The notes under the pieces were generated by a model. It was not told the DNA's origin and ran no database searches. It saw only the letters and a program-made list of their open reading frames with translations. Of a DNA stretch of 64,000 bases, positions 1 to 9,114 are shown piece by piece. Source of the stretch: Algoriphagus kandeliae (GTDB taxonomy: Bacteria; Bacteroidota; Bacteroidia; Cytophagales; Cyclobacteriaceae); the NCBI RefSeq assembly GCF_004571135.1, contig NZ_SPSB01000002.1, forward strand, positions 186,001 through 250,000, in the 5' to 3' direction. Position 1 is the stretch's first letter. Each line of letters opens with the position of its first letter. The position numbers and the translations under genes were made by a program.

Positions 1-875
1 TCATCCTCCTTGCTTGCAAAAAATCAGGCGAAAAAAGAGATACTCAATCAGCTAAAGTGGAAGCGCAATCCATAGACTCGATTAAGACAAAAGAGGTAAG
101 ATTTGAAAGTGAGGGTGTGAGTTTAGCTGGAACGATCTATGAACCCCAAAACTCATACGCAGCATTAGTGATCGTTCATGGATCAGACCAAGTTCCAAGA
201 ATGACTGAATTCGCACAACTCTTAGCCAAAAATGGTATTACCGTCCTAACCTACGATAAGCGAGGAGTTGGGGAATCAGAAGGAGTTTATGCGGGTCCAG
301 AAGTTGGGACAAACAATATCAGCCCAGAAAATCTAAATCTACTGGCGAAAGATGCGAGTGAAGCGGTGAATACGTTGCAAAAGCAAATTAAAAATATCCC
401 CATAGGACTTATTGGCTTTAGTCAGGCAGGTTGGATCATTCCCATTGCTGCAAACCAAAATCCCTCAATTGAATACATGGTCATATTTAGCGGACCTACT
501 ATTACAACCAAAGAGCAGCTTCGATTTCAGTTTTATACGGATGGAAATACGGATTTTTGGGAAAATCATACCGAAGCAGAGGCTCGTGAACATATCAAAA
601 ATGACCCCGACCGGTATGAATTTACCGATACAGACCCAAAGGTTTTTCTGGATAAACTTTCAATTCCCGGATTGTGGATCTTTGGAGAAAAAGACATTCA
701 GGTTCCAGTAAAAATGGCTGTAAAGCATTTGAATGCATTGAAAGCAGCAGGAAAACCATTCGATTACTATTTATTTCCGACCTTAGGCCATAATACCGCA
801 TTTTCAGAATCAAATGAACCTGTTGATATGGCCATTCAATGGGTAAAAAGAGAAGCAAACCCCCAAAATGAATAG
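1..875 (+). CDS. Alpha/beta hydrolase lipoprotein, 5' end cut by window
   Basis: The reading frame is open from base 3 and begins with residues ILLAC followed by KKSGEK, which is a lipobox with the modified cysteine. The true start therefore lies upstream of the window, and the GTG at base 57 is not the start. The body is a serine hydrolase of the dienelactone-hydrolase/prolyl-oligopeptidase-like type: an oxyanion segment LVIVHGSD, a YDKRGVGES strand-turn, the nucleophile elbow GFSQAG, a GEKD acid region and a late TLGHN histidine. It is probably a periplasm-facing esterase or acyl hydrolase with unknown substrate. It overlaps the next gene by 8 bp, so the two are probably co-transcribed. A hydrolase of the same type lies at 13717-14868. 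Confidence 0.8.
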   Translation, partial: ILLACKKSGEKRDTQSAKVEAQSIDSIKTKEVRFESEGVSLAGTIYEPQNSYAALVIVHGSDQVPRMTEFAQLLAKNGITVLTYDKRGVGESEGVYAGPEVGTNNISPENLNLLAKDASEAVNTLQKQIKNIPIGLIGFSQAGWIIPIAANQNPSIEYMVIFSGPTITTKEQLRFQFYTDGNTDFWENHTEAEAREHIKNDPDRYEFTDTDPKVFLDKLSIPGLWIFGEKDIQVPVKMAVKHLNALKAAGKPFDYYLFPTLGHNTAFSESNEPVDMAIQWVKREANPQNE

Positions 876-1890
876 CACATTAAACCTCCCAAAAAGCCTA
901 ACAATCTTCGGCATTCCAGTATTGATTATCGCAATTCTTGTCCTTATCGCGAATTCATCCTTTTTCCCCTTAAATCCAGATAGCCTTTCGATTGGAATTA
1001 CCTTTGACTTATTAATTATCGTCCCACTCGTTTATTTTCTATTGATTAGAAAAACAGCGATTCCCAAGACCACAATTATTCTTTTTCTAGTTTTAGGAAT
1101 GGTGGATGCTTCAGTCATACTGCCTCCTCAAAATCAATATTATCTTGAGCTTTTTAAGACCTGGGTTTTCCCTTTGGTGGAACTTTTCGTGATTTCCTTT
1201 GTGATTTACAAGGTAAGTCAAGCAGTAAAGCGCTATAAATCAAATCAACGCTCGTCTGTAGACTTTTTTACAACGCTAAAGAATACCTGTTATGAAATAC
1301 TACCAAAAGCTGCAGTTATCCCAGTAGTAACAGAAATAGCGGTTTTTTACTACGGGTTTATTGATTGGAAAAAAAGAAAATTGAATGAGAATGAATTTTC
1401 CTATCACAGAGAGAGTGCAACGGTAAGCATTCTGATCACAATCCTATTTTTGGTAGTAATAGAAACCTTTGTATTTCACTTACTTCTATCCCAATGGAGC
1501 ACAATAGCGGCAAGCATTTTGACCTTTCTGAGTATTTACTCAGGCTTCCAACTTTTTGGATTTATGAAATCTATGTTTAAAAGGCCGATTTTAATCCAGG
1601 ATGAAAAGTTGTACCTACGTTTTGGGATTATGAGTGAGACGACTATAGAATTATCCAAAATCAAAAGTTTGGAGATTTCTTCAAGAGATTTGGAGTTCAA
1701 TAAAGAGACCAGAAGGCTTTCCATATTAGGAGATCTTGATAGTCATAATGTGATTATCCAATTAAAAGAGGAGAATACAATGACAGGGCTATATGGCTTT
1801 AAGCGTACCTATAAAAATTTGGCTTTGCATGTGGATGATAAAGTGAGGTTTGGAAATAAGATGAATGAGGCTATGCAACAAGTTGTCTAG
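868..1890 (+). CDS. Integral membrane protein of unknown function
   Basis: The 340-residue protein has several hydrophobic spans: about residues 12-32, 43-60, 68-85, 98-115, then a pair near 185-235. A soluble C-terminal region (about 240-340) is rich in beta-strand-like segments and resembles a small PH-like or membrane-anchored domain. I do not recognise the family. The start overlaps the preceding lipoprotein hydrolase by 8 bp, which indicates translational coupling. A rho-independent terminator follows directly, so the pair forms the end of an operon entering from outside the window. Confidence 0.7.
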   Translation: MNSTLNLPKSLTIFGIPVLIIAILVLIANSSFFPLNPDSLSIGITFDLLIIVPLVYFLLIRKTAIPKTTIILFLVLGMVDASVILPPQNQYYLELFKTWVFPLVELFVISFVIYKVSQAVKRYKSNQRSSVDFFTTLKNTCYEILPKAAVIPVVTEIAVFYYGFIDWKKRKLNENEFSYHRESATVSILITILFLVVIETFVFHLLLSQWSTIAASILTFLSIYSGFQLFGFMKSMFKRPILIQDEKLYLRFGIMSETTIELSKIKSLEISSRDLEFNKETRRLSILGDLDSHNVIIQLKEENTMTGLYGFKRTYKNLALHVDDKVRFGNKMNEAMQQVV

Positions 1891-1895
1891 GAAAT

Positions 1896-1934
1896 AGCGG
1901 TTCGAGTTTATGCTTGAATCGCTTTTATTTTTTA
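1896..1934 (+). terminator. Rho-independent terminator
   Basis: An 11-bp stem (1896-1906 with 1913-1923, containing two G-T wobbles) and a 6-base loop are followed directly by a T-rich run. It sits 5 bases after the stop of the 868-1890 gene, as expected for an operon end. Confidence 0.7.
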
Positions 1935-2061
1935 TCAGAAGATCTATCTGTTAAAGAACCCTACTCTTTTTTTCAACCTTGAATTAATAAAAAACCCTAG
2001 CCTTAAGTGTAGCTATTGACAGGGATTCTTTCGTATTCGATTTTATTTAAACTAGCAACTT

Positions 2062-2994
2062 ATGAAAGCAGTCATCTGTACAAAATATGGTCCCCCTGAG
2101 GTTTTGAAAATCCAAGAGGTCCCCAAACCCGTTCCCAAAGATGATGAAGTCTTAGTCAGAATCATGGCAACGGCAGTAAATTCAGGCGATGTCCGGGTTA
2201 GAGGGCTTGCGATGGAAGGACTTATGAAACTTTTTATGCGATTTGCTTTAGGGTTTTCGAAGCCTCGAAAACCAATCTTGGGCACTGTTTATTCTGGCAT
2301 AATAGATACAGTAGGAAAGGACGTTTCAAGGTTTAAGGTTGGAGACAAGGTCTTTGGGATGACGGGATTTAATTTTGGCACCTATGCCGAGTATATCTCA
2401 ATCAAAGAGAAGGATAACATCTCATTGATGCCTAAAAATGCAAATTTCGAGCAGGCTGTTTCCATCATTTTTGGGGGACAAACCGCACTTTATTTTTTGG
2501 AAAAAGCTAAAATCCCCGAAAAGAAAAACCCTTCTGTTTTGATCATTGGTGGAACGGGATCAGTGGGTTTATCTGCGATACAAATTGCTCAATATCATGG
2601 AGCCGATGTGACGGCAGTTTGTAGTTCGAAAGGAAAAGAGTTAGTAGAGAGTTTAGGCGTTTCCAGTTACATTCTATACGATCAAGAGGATTTTACAAAA
2701 AAGAATTTTCAGTATGATTTCATTTTTGATGCCATAGGCAAAACCACCAAGAAGCAATGCAAGCCACTTTTGAAAAAGGGAGGAACTTATAAAACAGTCG
2801 GTGATTTCGAATATGCAGCAGAATCACTGGAGCAATTGGTATCCCTTAAAGAATTGTATGAAAAACGTAATTTGAAAGCTGTCATTGATAAAACATTCAC
2901 CATGGAAGAAGTAGTGGAAGCTCACCATTATGTGGATTCAGGAAGAAAGAAGGGAAATGTTATTTTAGTCGTTTCGAAAGAAAAACATCTTTAG
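2062..2994 (+). CDS. NAD(P)-dependent medium-chain dehydrogenase (quinone-oxidoreductase type)
   Basis: This is a 310-residue zinc-independent MDR protein. It has the N-terminal GroES-like fold opening MKAVICTKYGPPEVL, a middle AVNSGDVRVRG segment typical of quinone oxidoreductase/reticulon-4-interacting-type members, and a Rossmann dinucleotide site GGTGSVGLSAIQIAQ near residues 165-180. No structural-zinc cysteine cluster is seen. The likely reaction is NAD(P)H-dependent reduction of a quinone or enone; the substrate is not predictable. It is flanked by a terminator upstream and about 340 gene-free bases downstream, so it is probably monocistronic. Confidence 0.85.
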   Translation: MKAVICTKYGPPEVLKIQEVPKPVPKDDEVLVRIMATAVNSGDVRVRGLAMEGLMKLFMRFALGFSKPRKPILGTVYSGIIDTVGKDVSRFKVGDKVFGMTGFNFGTYAEYISIKEKDNISLMPKNANFEQAVSIIFGGQTALYFLEKAKIPEKKNPSVLIIGGTGSVGLSAIQIAQYHGADVTAVCSSKGKELVESLGVSSYILYDQEDFTKKNFQYDFIFDAIGKTTKKQCKPLLKKGGTYKTVGDFEYAAESLEQLVSLKELYEKRNLKAVIDKTFTMEEVVEAHHYVDSGRKKGNVILVVSKEKHL

Positions 2995-3333
2995 TCTAAA
3001 AAGAAGAGGCTCAAGTTTGAAGACCTAAAAATCTGAGCATCAATTCAACGGGTAGTCTTTTTCTAAAGAATAGCTGGTGGAAGTCTGTAAAATATTAGCC
3101 TTACGAAGAAATTCGACTTTAGAGAAAGCATCAGCTTGCCTAGGATATTAATGAATGTTTCCCCCCTAGAAAGGGTGGATTTGTATTTGCAATAAAAATT
3201 TGAGATGTAAGACATACAGAATTTACGCCCCTTTAAGTAAACATTCTTGGTAGGGGACTGATAATCATGTTGAAAGTCCTAAGTTTACCATCCTAAAACT
3301 TTACAAAAAGCCTTAGGAAAATCACCCAAACAT
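2995..3333. other. Gene-free stretch of 339 bases
   Basis: I see no credible ORF, RNA gene or strong hairpin here. It should contain the promoter of the S41 peptidase gene that starts at 3334. A loose TTTG...ATTTG-like arrangement near 3179-3202 does not match the Bacteroidota promoter consensus well enough to call. Confidence 0.4.
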
Positions 3334-4713
3334 ATGAAAACTACAATTTTGATCATTTTTTCATTCTTATTCACGCTTGCTTCATTTGGACAAAAAAAGT
3401 TCGCGCAACAAGAGGTTTTGGAAGACTTACAGTATTTGCGCGAATCATTGGAAGAAGCCCATTATAATTTATATGCCTACATCACGGAAGAAGCATTCAA
3501 CCGAAACTTTGAAGCTGTAAAATCTTCCATCACTCAGGATAGCCTCTCGACTCTTGAAGTCACCTCTTTGTTTCAAGCTGTTATTTCAAAGGCTAATAAT
3601 GGCCATACAGAGATCCCTTTCCCGGGTTCAGCTTACATAGATTATGCTTATTCAGGCGGTACGGTTTTTCCTTTAGAACTGGCATTTGAAAATGGGAAGG
3701 CATTGATTCGAAAAAATTGGTCCGAAAATCCTGAATTGGAAATAGGGGCCGAAATCACAAGCATAAATAATCAACCTTTCCATGAGCTACTTCAAAAAAT
3801 ATATCCCTTTCTATCGGCTGAGCGGAGATATTTTAAGCTTGCGAAACTGGAGCTCTTTTCTTTTCCAAGGCTTTACTGGCAGGCCTTTGGTGAGCAGAAA
3901 ACCTTCGAGATCGAAATCAAGAAAGATGGGAACCTAGAGACATATCAAATCCCTTCAATTCGTGTCATAGAAGACTATGAAATGAATAGAAATGAAATAT
4001 TCTCCGGTGAACGAGAATTGCAATTTGTCCATCAATCAGCCTATTTGAAACCTGGAAATTTTGGTGGTGACGAACAAGAGTACAGGAGCTTTATCGACTC
4101 CTCATTTGTAGAAATCAAAAAGAAGAATGTCCCAAATCTTATCATAGATCTTCGAAATAACCTTGGCGGAGATGACTCTTTCAGTGACTACCTGGTTTCT
4201 TACATCGCCGACAAACCATTTCGATGGAACTCAGAATTTACCCTCAAAACAAGTGCAATTTTGAAAGCCCATGTCCGAGAGAATTATGACACTACGGATG
4301 TTTATTGGCAAAATGTTTTGACCCATGAGGATGGTAGCATTTATCCCTATGAGTTTCCCGAAAAAGATCCCCAACCCGCGGAAAAAAGATATTCCGGTGA
4401 AGTATATGTTTTGGTGAATAGGCAATCCCATTCCCAATCAGCGGTAACAGCAGCACAAATTCAGGATTACGGTTTTGCCACTATTGTAGGAGAAGAAACT
4501 GGAGACTTCCCAAGTCTATATGCCAGTCAATACAGCTATGCATTGCCTAATACAGGTATTGAGGTGAAAATTTCCAAAGGATACATTGTACGGGTAAATG
4601 GAAGCAAAAAAGCGGAAGGAGTAATTCCCGACATCTATATCAAAGATCATCTTTTGGATGAGGATGATGAAATTTTGGATGGCTTAATTAAGCATATTGA
4701 GCAAAAGCAGTAA
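3334..4713 (+). CDS. S41 family (tail-specific/CtpA-like) peptidase, secreted
   Basis: The protein has 459 residues. A signal peptide covers about residues 1-19 (hydrophobic core, ending FGQ). A degenerate PDZ-like segment lies near 125-150, and the S41 core includes LIIDLRNNLGGDD near 270 and VNRQSHSQSAVTAAQI near 365-380, where the family's catalytic serine lies. The GEETGD strand after it is also typical. It probably acts in the periplasm as a C-terminal processing protease, or as one of the many Bacteroidota S41 hydrolases of unknown target. The next gene starts 5 bases after the stop. Confidence 0.85.
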   Translation: MKTTILIIFSFLFTLASFGQKKFAQQEVLEDLQYLRESLEEAHYNLYAYITEEAFNRNFEAVKSSITQDSLSTLEVTSLFQAVISKANNGHTEIPFPGSAYIDYAYSGGTVFPLELAFENGKALIRKNWSENPELEIGAEITSINNQPFHELLQKIYPFLSAERRYFKLAKLELFSFPRLYWQAFGEQKTFEIEIKKDGNLETYQIPSIRVIEDYEMNRNEIFSGERELQFVHQSAYLKPGNFGGDEQEYRSFIDSSFVEIKKKNVPNLIIDLRNNLGGDDSFSDYLVSYIADKPFRWNSEFTLKTSAILKAHVRENYDTTDVYWQNVLTHEDGSIYPYEFPEKDPQPAEKRYSGEVYVLVNRQSHSQSAVTAAQIQDYGFATIVGEETGDFPSLYASQYSYALPNTGIEVKISKGYIVRVNGSKKAEGVIPDIYIKDHLLDEDDEILDGLIKHIEQKQ

Positions 4714-4718
4714 ATAGC

Positions 4719-5105
4719 TTGGAAAATATTGAAACCACAGCAGCAATCATCTTCTCGGTATTCACTGGAATAGTCATCATTTTTCAGGGATGTTTGGCTG
4801 CGGGAGCTCCTTGGGGAGCGGCATCTATGGGAGGAAAATATCCCGGGAAATATCCCTCAAGAATGAGGCTTATTGCGGTCATGAATATGGTGATATTAGG
4901 CTTTATGGCAGCAGTGGTATTATCCGAAGCCAAGGTGCTTTTTCCCGGGCTAAACTCAATTTCCCATATCGGAATATGGGTGATTGTGGTATTTTTTATT
5001 CTCGGAACAATCATGAATACCATTACTCCTAGTAAGATAGAGCGTATTTGGGCACCCGTGGCTTTTATTCAGCTAATTGCAAGCTTGATTGTTGCCATTA
5101 GTTGA
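4719..5105 (+). CDS. Small four-helix integral membrane protein
   Basis: The protein has 128 residues and four hydrophobic spans at about 8-28, 48-67, 80-98 and 107-127. The loop after helix 1 carries GAPWGAASMGG and then PSRMR, a Gly/Pro-rich signature I recognise from small uncharacterised 4-TM proteins, but I cannot name a function. The start used is TTG at 4719; the next ATG in frame would remove the first helix, so the TTG start is favoured. It lies 5 bases after the S41 peptidase gene and is probably in its operon. Confidence 0.6.
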   Translation: MENIETTAAIIFSVFTGIVIIFQGCLAAGAPWGAASMGGKYPGKYPSRMRLIAVMNMVILGFMAAVVLSEAKVLFPGLNSISHIGIWVIVVFFILGTIMNTITPSKIERIWAPVAFIQLIASLIVAIS

Positions 5106-5145
5106 ATTTTATGTTTAATTAAAATTTCATTTTTAGAATTTAAAC

Positions 5146-6687
5146 ATGAAGAAAGTATTATCCTTTTTTAAATGGTTTTTGGGTATAGCCTTTGTCTTAA
5201 TTATTCTCCTAGCAGGATTAGCATGGTGGTATATTAAATCCGAAGAAAAACAGCTATCCGGTGAAAATACTGCCCTTGTTGATACATCCCAGTTTACCAC
5301 TCAATTCGGCAAAATAGCTATAACAAATATTGGTGTCCTTTCGGCTGACCAAGATTCTATACTCCCAAATCGTACCGTCCTTATAAACAATGAACTAATC
5401 GAATATGTAGGAGAAAGCAAAAGCATTCCAAATAGCTACAACATAATTGATGGTCAAGGAAAGTATTTGATTCCGGGTTTAATTGACACACATATCCATC
5501 CATACAGAAGTAAAAATGACCTTTTGCTTTTTCTCGCTAATGGTGTAACTCAAGTCGCGACCATGAGTTCCTGGAGAGGGCTTTACTTAGAGTGGCGAGA
5601 TGAAGCAAAAAAGGGTGCCCTGATGCCCCAGATTTTTGTTGCTGCTGGGCCAATGAATAGTGCAAGCGATTTTAGAAGTAAAGTTTATGGGTTACTCGGA
5701 CCAATCCCCATTTTCAATGATACCGCAATAACCAAGAAAACCATTGCTGAATTTAAGGATTCAGGTTATGATGCTCTAAAAGCCTATAGTTTGGATAGAG
5801 ACAACTATTTCGCAGTTTCTCAAGCCTCTAAAAAGTACAATATTCCAATGGTTGGTCACCTGACACCAGCCGTAACACTTGAAGACTTATTCAACTCAAA
5901 TCAATCTCAAATTGCACATGTGGAGGAAATTACAAAAGCAATGGAACGTGAATTTGGGGGTCGATCAAAAATCTATTACAATAATACGGAAGACTACATT
6001 TCCTTTTTGAAGCAACATGCTGATAGCCTTGCTAAAAGAATAAAGGATAAAAATATTACTATTTCTACCACCGTGAATGTTTATCCAAGGGCCAAGCAGC
6101 AGGACTTGGATTTACCAAGCTATCTTAAATCCATACAACTTGAATATGTAAATCCTGGTATTTTGGAGGGCTCCATATTCAATCCAGGCTGGCTACCTGG
6201 AAGCAATAGGTATGAGGATACCAAAAATACCGATCCAGAAGGCATTAAAAAAGCTGAGATTTACTGGAACACCTATATAGAAGCTGTAAATATTATGACC
6301 CTTGCATTTGCTCGAAATGGAGTAACTCTTACCGTCGGGACTGATGCAGGAAACCCAGGTATCGTCCCTGGATTTTCACTTCATGATGAATTGGAGCACC
6401 TAGCTGATATAGGAATTAATCCAAAATATATACTAGATGCAGCCACAAAGAACTCCGCAGATTGGATGGGAAGCAATACTGGAATAATTCAAAAAGGAAA
6501 GGTTGCGAACCTTGTGATATTAAATGCGAATCCGTTGGAAAATATCAGCAATACTCGGAATATTTTCGGTGTAATGGTTAGAGGTAAGTATTTAGACAAA
6601 ACCCAATTAGATGAAATTTTAAAATCTGTATCTGAGGCCAATAACCAAAGCAGAAAAATTGGTATAGAGGAGTATTTATCAAGATAA
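5146..6687 (+). CDS. Membrane-anchored metal-dependent amidohydrolase
   Basis: This is a 513-residue amidohydrolase-superfamily protein of the imidazolonepropionase/prolidase-like subgroup. An N-terminal helix at about residues 8-28 anchors or exports it. Metal-site motifs are visible in order: GLIDTHIHP, an ALKAY lysine, MVGHL, IAHVEE and TVGTDAGNPG. The C-terminal GKVANLVILNANP strand restores the composite beta domain. It probably hydrolyses a cyclic amide or dipeptide outside the cytoplasm; the substrate cannot be read from sequence. It follows the 4-TM gene by 40 bp. Confidence 0.85.
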   Translation: MKKVLSFFKWFLGIAFVLIILLAGLAWWYIKSEEKQLSGENTALVDTSQFTTQFGKIAITNIGVLSADQDSILPNRTVLINNELIEYVGESKSIPNSYNIIDGQGKYLIPGLIDTHIHPYRSKNDLLLFLANGVTQVATMSSWRGLYLEWRDEAKKGALMPQIFVAAGPMNSASDFRSKVYGLLGPIPIFNDTAITKKTIAEFKDSGYDALKAYSLDRDNYFAVSQASKKYNIPMVGHLTPAVTLEDLFNSNQSQIAHVEEITKAMEREFGGRSKIYYNNTEDYISFLKQHADSLAKRIKDKNITISTTVNVYPRAKQQDLDLPSYLKSIQLEYVNPGILEGSIFNPGWLPGSNRYEDTKNTDPEGIKKAEIYWNTYIEAVNIMTLAFARNGVTLTVGTDAGNPGIVPGFSLHDELEHLADIGINPKYILDAATKNSADWMGSNTGIIQKGKVANLVILNANPLENISNTRNIFGVMVRGKYLDKTQLDEILKSVSEANNQSRKIGIEEYLSR

Positions 6688-6965
6688 AGAATTCAAAAAA
6701 CTGGATATAGCATTGGTTTTAAAAAATATTCAATGAGCGGGAGGAGAATTGATGACAACTACTCTAAAGGACCCTTTTGTGAATGTAATAGGCTGATTTA
6801 CAACCCATATTTCGAATTGAAGGGCTAAAAAAGTCTTCCAGCCAATCCATCACTGATGTCGCATTTGGGCTAATACTCTACACTGAAAAATTAACCGCAA
6901 AAAAAGAATTAACTTGAATAGATGAAGCATTAAACAGTGAGGGTAAAATTATTAAAGACAGTGCC

Positions 6966-8132
6966 ATGGAAAATCGAATTTCAAAAAGCAGCTATAGATT
7001 GTTCAAAAATAGGGGTCTTGTCTTCTTCTTATTGTTTATCCTATTTTTTGCCAGCCATGTTTCCCTTGCTCAGAAAAAGAAGAAAGCTTCCGTAGGTCCG
7101 GCTGGTGGAACTATTGAACTCTCTCCTCTTGAGTTGAGAGAAACAATGAATGACTTCTTTTACAAGTTCTCTCGGACAATCACAGAATCGGCAGACAATA
7201 TCATTAGACTTTCCTCGAATCCTAGTATTGATCAAGAAGCTTTGATTTGGAAAATAAATGCCATTCCTATTGCTAACGAGGCGATATACAGTAGAGATCC
7301 CTTCCTCGGATACATAGATTTAGCTGTTTTTACCTATCAGATGAAACTGTATTTTGAAAATGGGGCAGGAAAGGAATTATTTGGAGACCATCAAAATATT
7401 GCCATCAATGCTGTTGATTCGCTTTGGGAAGACTTGCTGGATATAGGTCGGAATCTGGTGCCCGATAATGATATATCCGAAGGAACGCAGCTTGTAATTG
7501 ATTTTGCCAAGCAAAATCCTCTCAGGAGCTCCTATTTTGTCCGGCAATCCACCATCCCTTTGATGACAAAAATCCAAAATGTCGAAAAAGTAACTTTCAA
7601 AGGTTTGGCGGTAGATATGGCGCAAAGCATTGATGATTTGCGCTCCCAAATCAGTTCGTATATGGAGGTCTTGCCAAAACAGGTGCGCTGGGAATCCGAA
7701 TATTTAATCAATCAAGCATTAAACAGCCCTGAACTAAGCAGCCGACTGGATTCGCTTGCCGACTTATTGGAAAGGACAGTTTTGGTAATCGAATCAAGTA
7801 ATGAACTGATCGATAATCAACGCGAAGCAGCATTTGAAGATATCCGGGGAGAGCGAATAGCGGTAATACAAGCCCTTCGCCGAGAACGGGAAATTATCCT
7901 GGCTGAGATCAAAAATGAAAGAGAAATTATTTTAGCTGAACTATTCGAACAACTCACTATTCAGCGGGAAGCAACAATTCAAGATTTAACTGCATTGACC
8001 AATCAAAGTATTGAAATGACGTTCGTCCGTATGGAGGATATCGTAGATAAACTTTATTGGCGAACTGTGACTTTGATTGCAGTTTTGGTTGTGTTGATAT
8101 TCCTCGGAATGATTGTTTACAAAAAAATCTAA
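6966..8132 (+). CDS. Secreted, C-terminally anchored coiled-coil protein, unknown function
   Basis: The 388-residue protein has a signal peptide (about residues 17-35, cleavage after SLAQ), a Lys-rich stretch, a mostly helical body and a charged coiled coil at about 290-345. That coiled coil contains tandem copies of an (R/N)EREIILAE unit. A single C-terminal TM helix (about 365-385) ends with KK. This topology places the body in the periplasm on an inner-membrane anchor. I do not recognise a family. It converges on the LysR gene with only 7 bp between stops. Confidence 0.65.
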   Translation: MENRISKSSYRLFKNRGLVFFLLFILFFASHVSLAQKKKKASVGPAGGTIELSPLELRETMNDFFYKFSRTITESADNIIRLSSNPSIDQEALIWKINAIPIANEAIYSRDPFLGYIDLAVFTYQMKLYFENGAGKELFGDHQNIAINAVDSLWEDLLDIGRNLVPDNDISEGTQLVIDFAKQNPLRSSYFVRQSTIPLMTKIQNVEKVTFKGLAVDMAQSIDDLRSQISSYMEVLPKQVRWESEYLINQALNSPELSSRLDSLADLLERTVLVIESSNELIDNQREAAFEDIRGERIAVIQALRREREIILAEIKNEREIILAELFEQLTIQREATIQDLTALTNQSIEMTFVRMEDIVDKLYWRTVTLIAVLVVLIFLGMIVYKKI

Positions 8133-8139
8133 AGGGTTT

Positions 8140-9033
8140 TCACTCAAAATCTAAATACCACTTAAAATACTTTTTTTGAATTTTTGCTTTCTCCTTGCGG
8201 ACATGCTCGAGGTAGGCATTGGCTACTGGAGATAATTTTTTGTCTTTTAGCCAGATCAATCGCCAATCTGTTTTCAAAGGAAGCCCACGCTTGCGGATAA
8301 TCTTCAAGGAACCTTCAATCAATTCACTTTTTATCCCAATCAGCGGCAAAATGGAGTGTCCAATTCCAGCCAGCACAGCTTGTTTGACAGCTTCATTGGA
8401 GGTCAATTCGATCTGCTTCCTTTTGCTTCCCTTCTTATCAAAATACTGCTCCATCACCTGACGGGTAGCAGATCCTTCCTCACGATAAATCAAGGTCTTA
8501 TTCTTTGAGTAATTGTCCGTGTTTCCTACCAAATACAACTTGTTTTCCATCAGCAAAACCTCCTCCACTTCCACTTCCTCCGGTAGGACCGAAACCACCG
8601 CAAAATCAATTTCATTGTTCTTAAGGCTTTCGACTACCTTGGACTTATTCGTCACATCCAAAACTAAGTCAATGCCTTTGTGGGCATTCAAAAAATCTGT
8701 CAGGAAAAAAGGGATTACATACTTCCCAGTGGAAGCTACCGATATGCGAAGCCGACCGGTGAAAATCCCCTCGTACTCCTTGGTCTTGTATTTCAACGCC
8801 TCCAATTCATCAAAGATCCGACGGGCAATTTCAGCCACCTCATAGCCAAATTCCGTCACATAAAGTTGGCGACCTACCACCTCGGTAAGGGGAAATTTAA
8901 ATTGACTTTGAAAGTTTTTTAGCTGAATAGACACGGCAGGTTGGGTCATAAAGAGTTCCTCAGAAGCCTTGGTAATACTCTCTGTTTCAATGACTTTCAA
9001 GAATACCCGCAATTGGTTGATCGTGTAATTCAT
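8140..9033 (-). CDS. LysR-type regulator divergent from dabBA (CbbR-like)
   Basis: This is a 297-residue LTTR. The N-terminal winged HTH (residues 1-60) includes ESITKASEELFMTQPAVSIQ, and the substrate-binding domain follows from about 90 to 290. Within LTTRs, the segment FLKVIETESITKASE...TQPAVS resembles the CbbR/CynR side of the family, which senses carbon-fixation metabolites; this placement is by eye. It is transcribed away from dabB with an 81-base shared intergenic region, the classic arrangement for an LTTR that controls its divergent neighbour. It probably regulates dabBA and possibly the ferredoxin block further down. Confidence 0.85.
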   Translation of the reverse strand: MNYTINQLRVFLKVIETESITKASEELFMTQPAVSIQLKNFQSQFKFPLTEVVGRQLYVTEFGYEVAEIARRIFDELEALKYKTKEYEGIFTGRLRISVASTGKYVIPFFLTDFLNAHKGIDLVLDVTNKSKVVESLKNNEIDFAVVSVLPEEVEVEEVLLMENKLYLVGNTDNYSKNKTLIYREEGSATRQVMEQYFDKKGSKRKQIELTSNEAVKQAVLAGIGHSILPLIGIKSELIEGSLKIIRKRGLPLKTDWRLIWLKDKKLSPVANAYLEHVRKEKAKIQKKYFKWYLDFE

Positions 9034-9114
9034 ATATTTTGTTTATGCTTTACATTATAAATATAAATAAAAATATATGACCCCGGCCCGATAAATTTGC
9101 ACAAAACTCTCAGT
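9034..9114. promoter_or_regulatory. Divergent LysR/dabB control region
   Basis: This 81-base, very AT-rich intergenic region lies between the start codons of the LTTR gene and dabB. A TAA-N7-TAA element at 9058-9070 fits the loose TNA-N7-TNA half-site used by CbbR-type regulators. A TAAATTTG at 9092-9099 matches the Bacteroidota -7 consensus TAnnTTTG for dabB, but no good -33 TTTG lies at the right distance. Because the region is A/T-rich, both matches could be chance. Confidence 0.35.

Noticed and set aside
57..875. GTG at 57 as the start of the first gene
   Set aside because: The frame stays open upstream to base 3 and encodes a lipobox; the gene begins outside the window.
1990..2040. Second hairpin in the 1891-2061 gap
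   Set aside because: The AAAACCCT/AGGGATTC arms pair too poorly for a terminator or riboswitch call.
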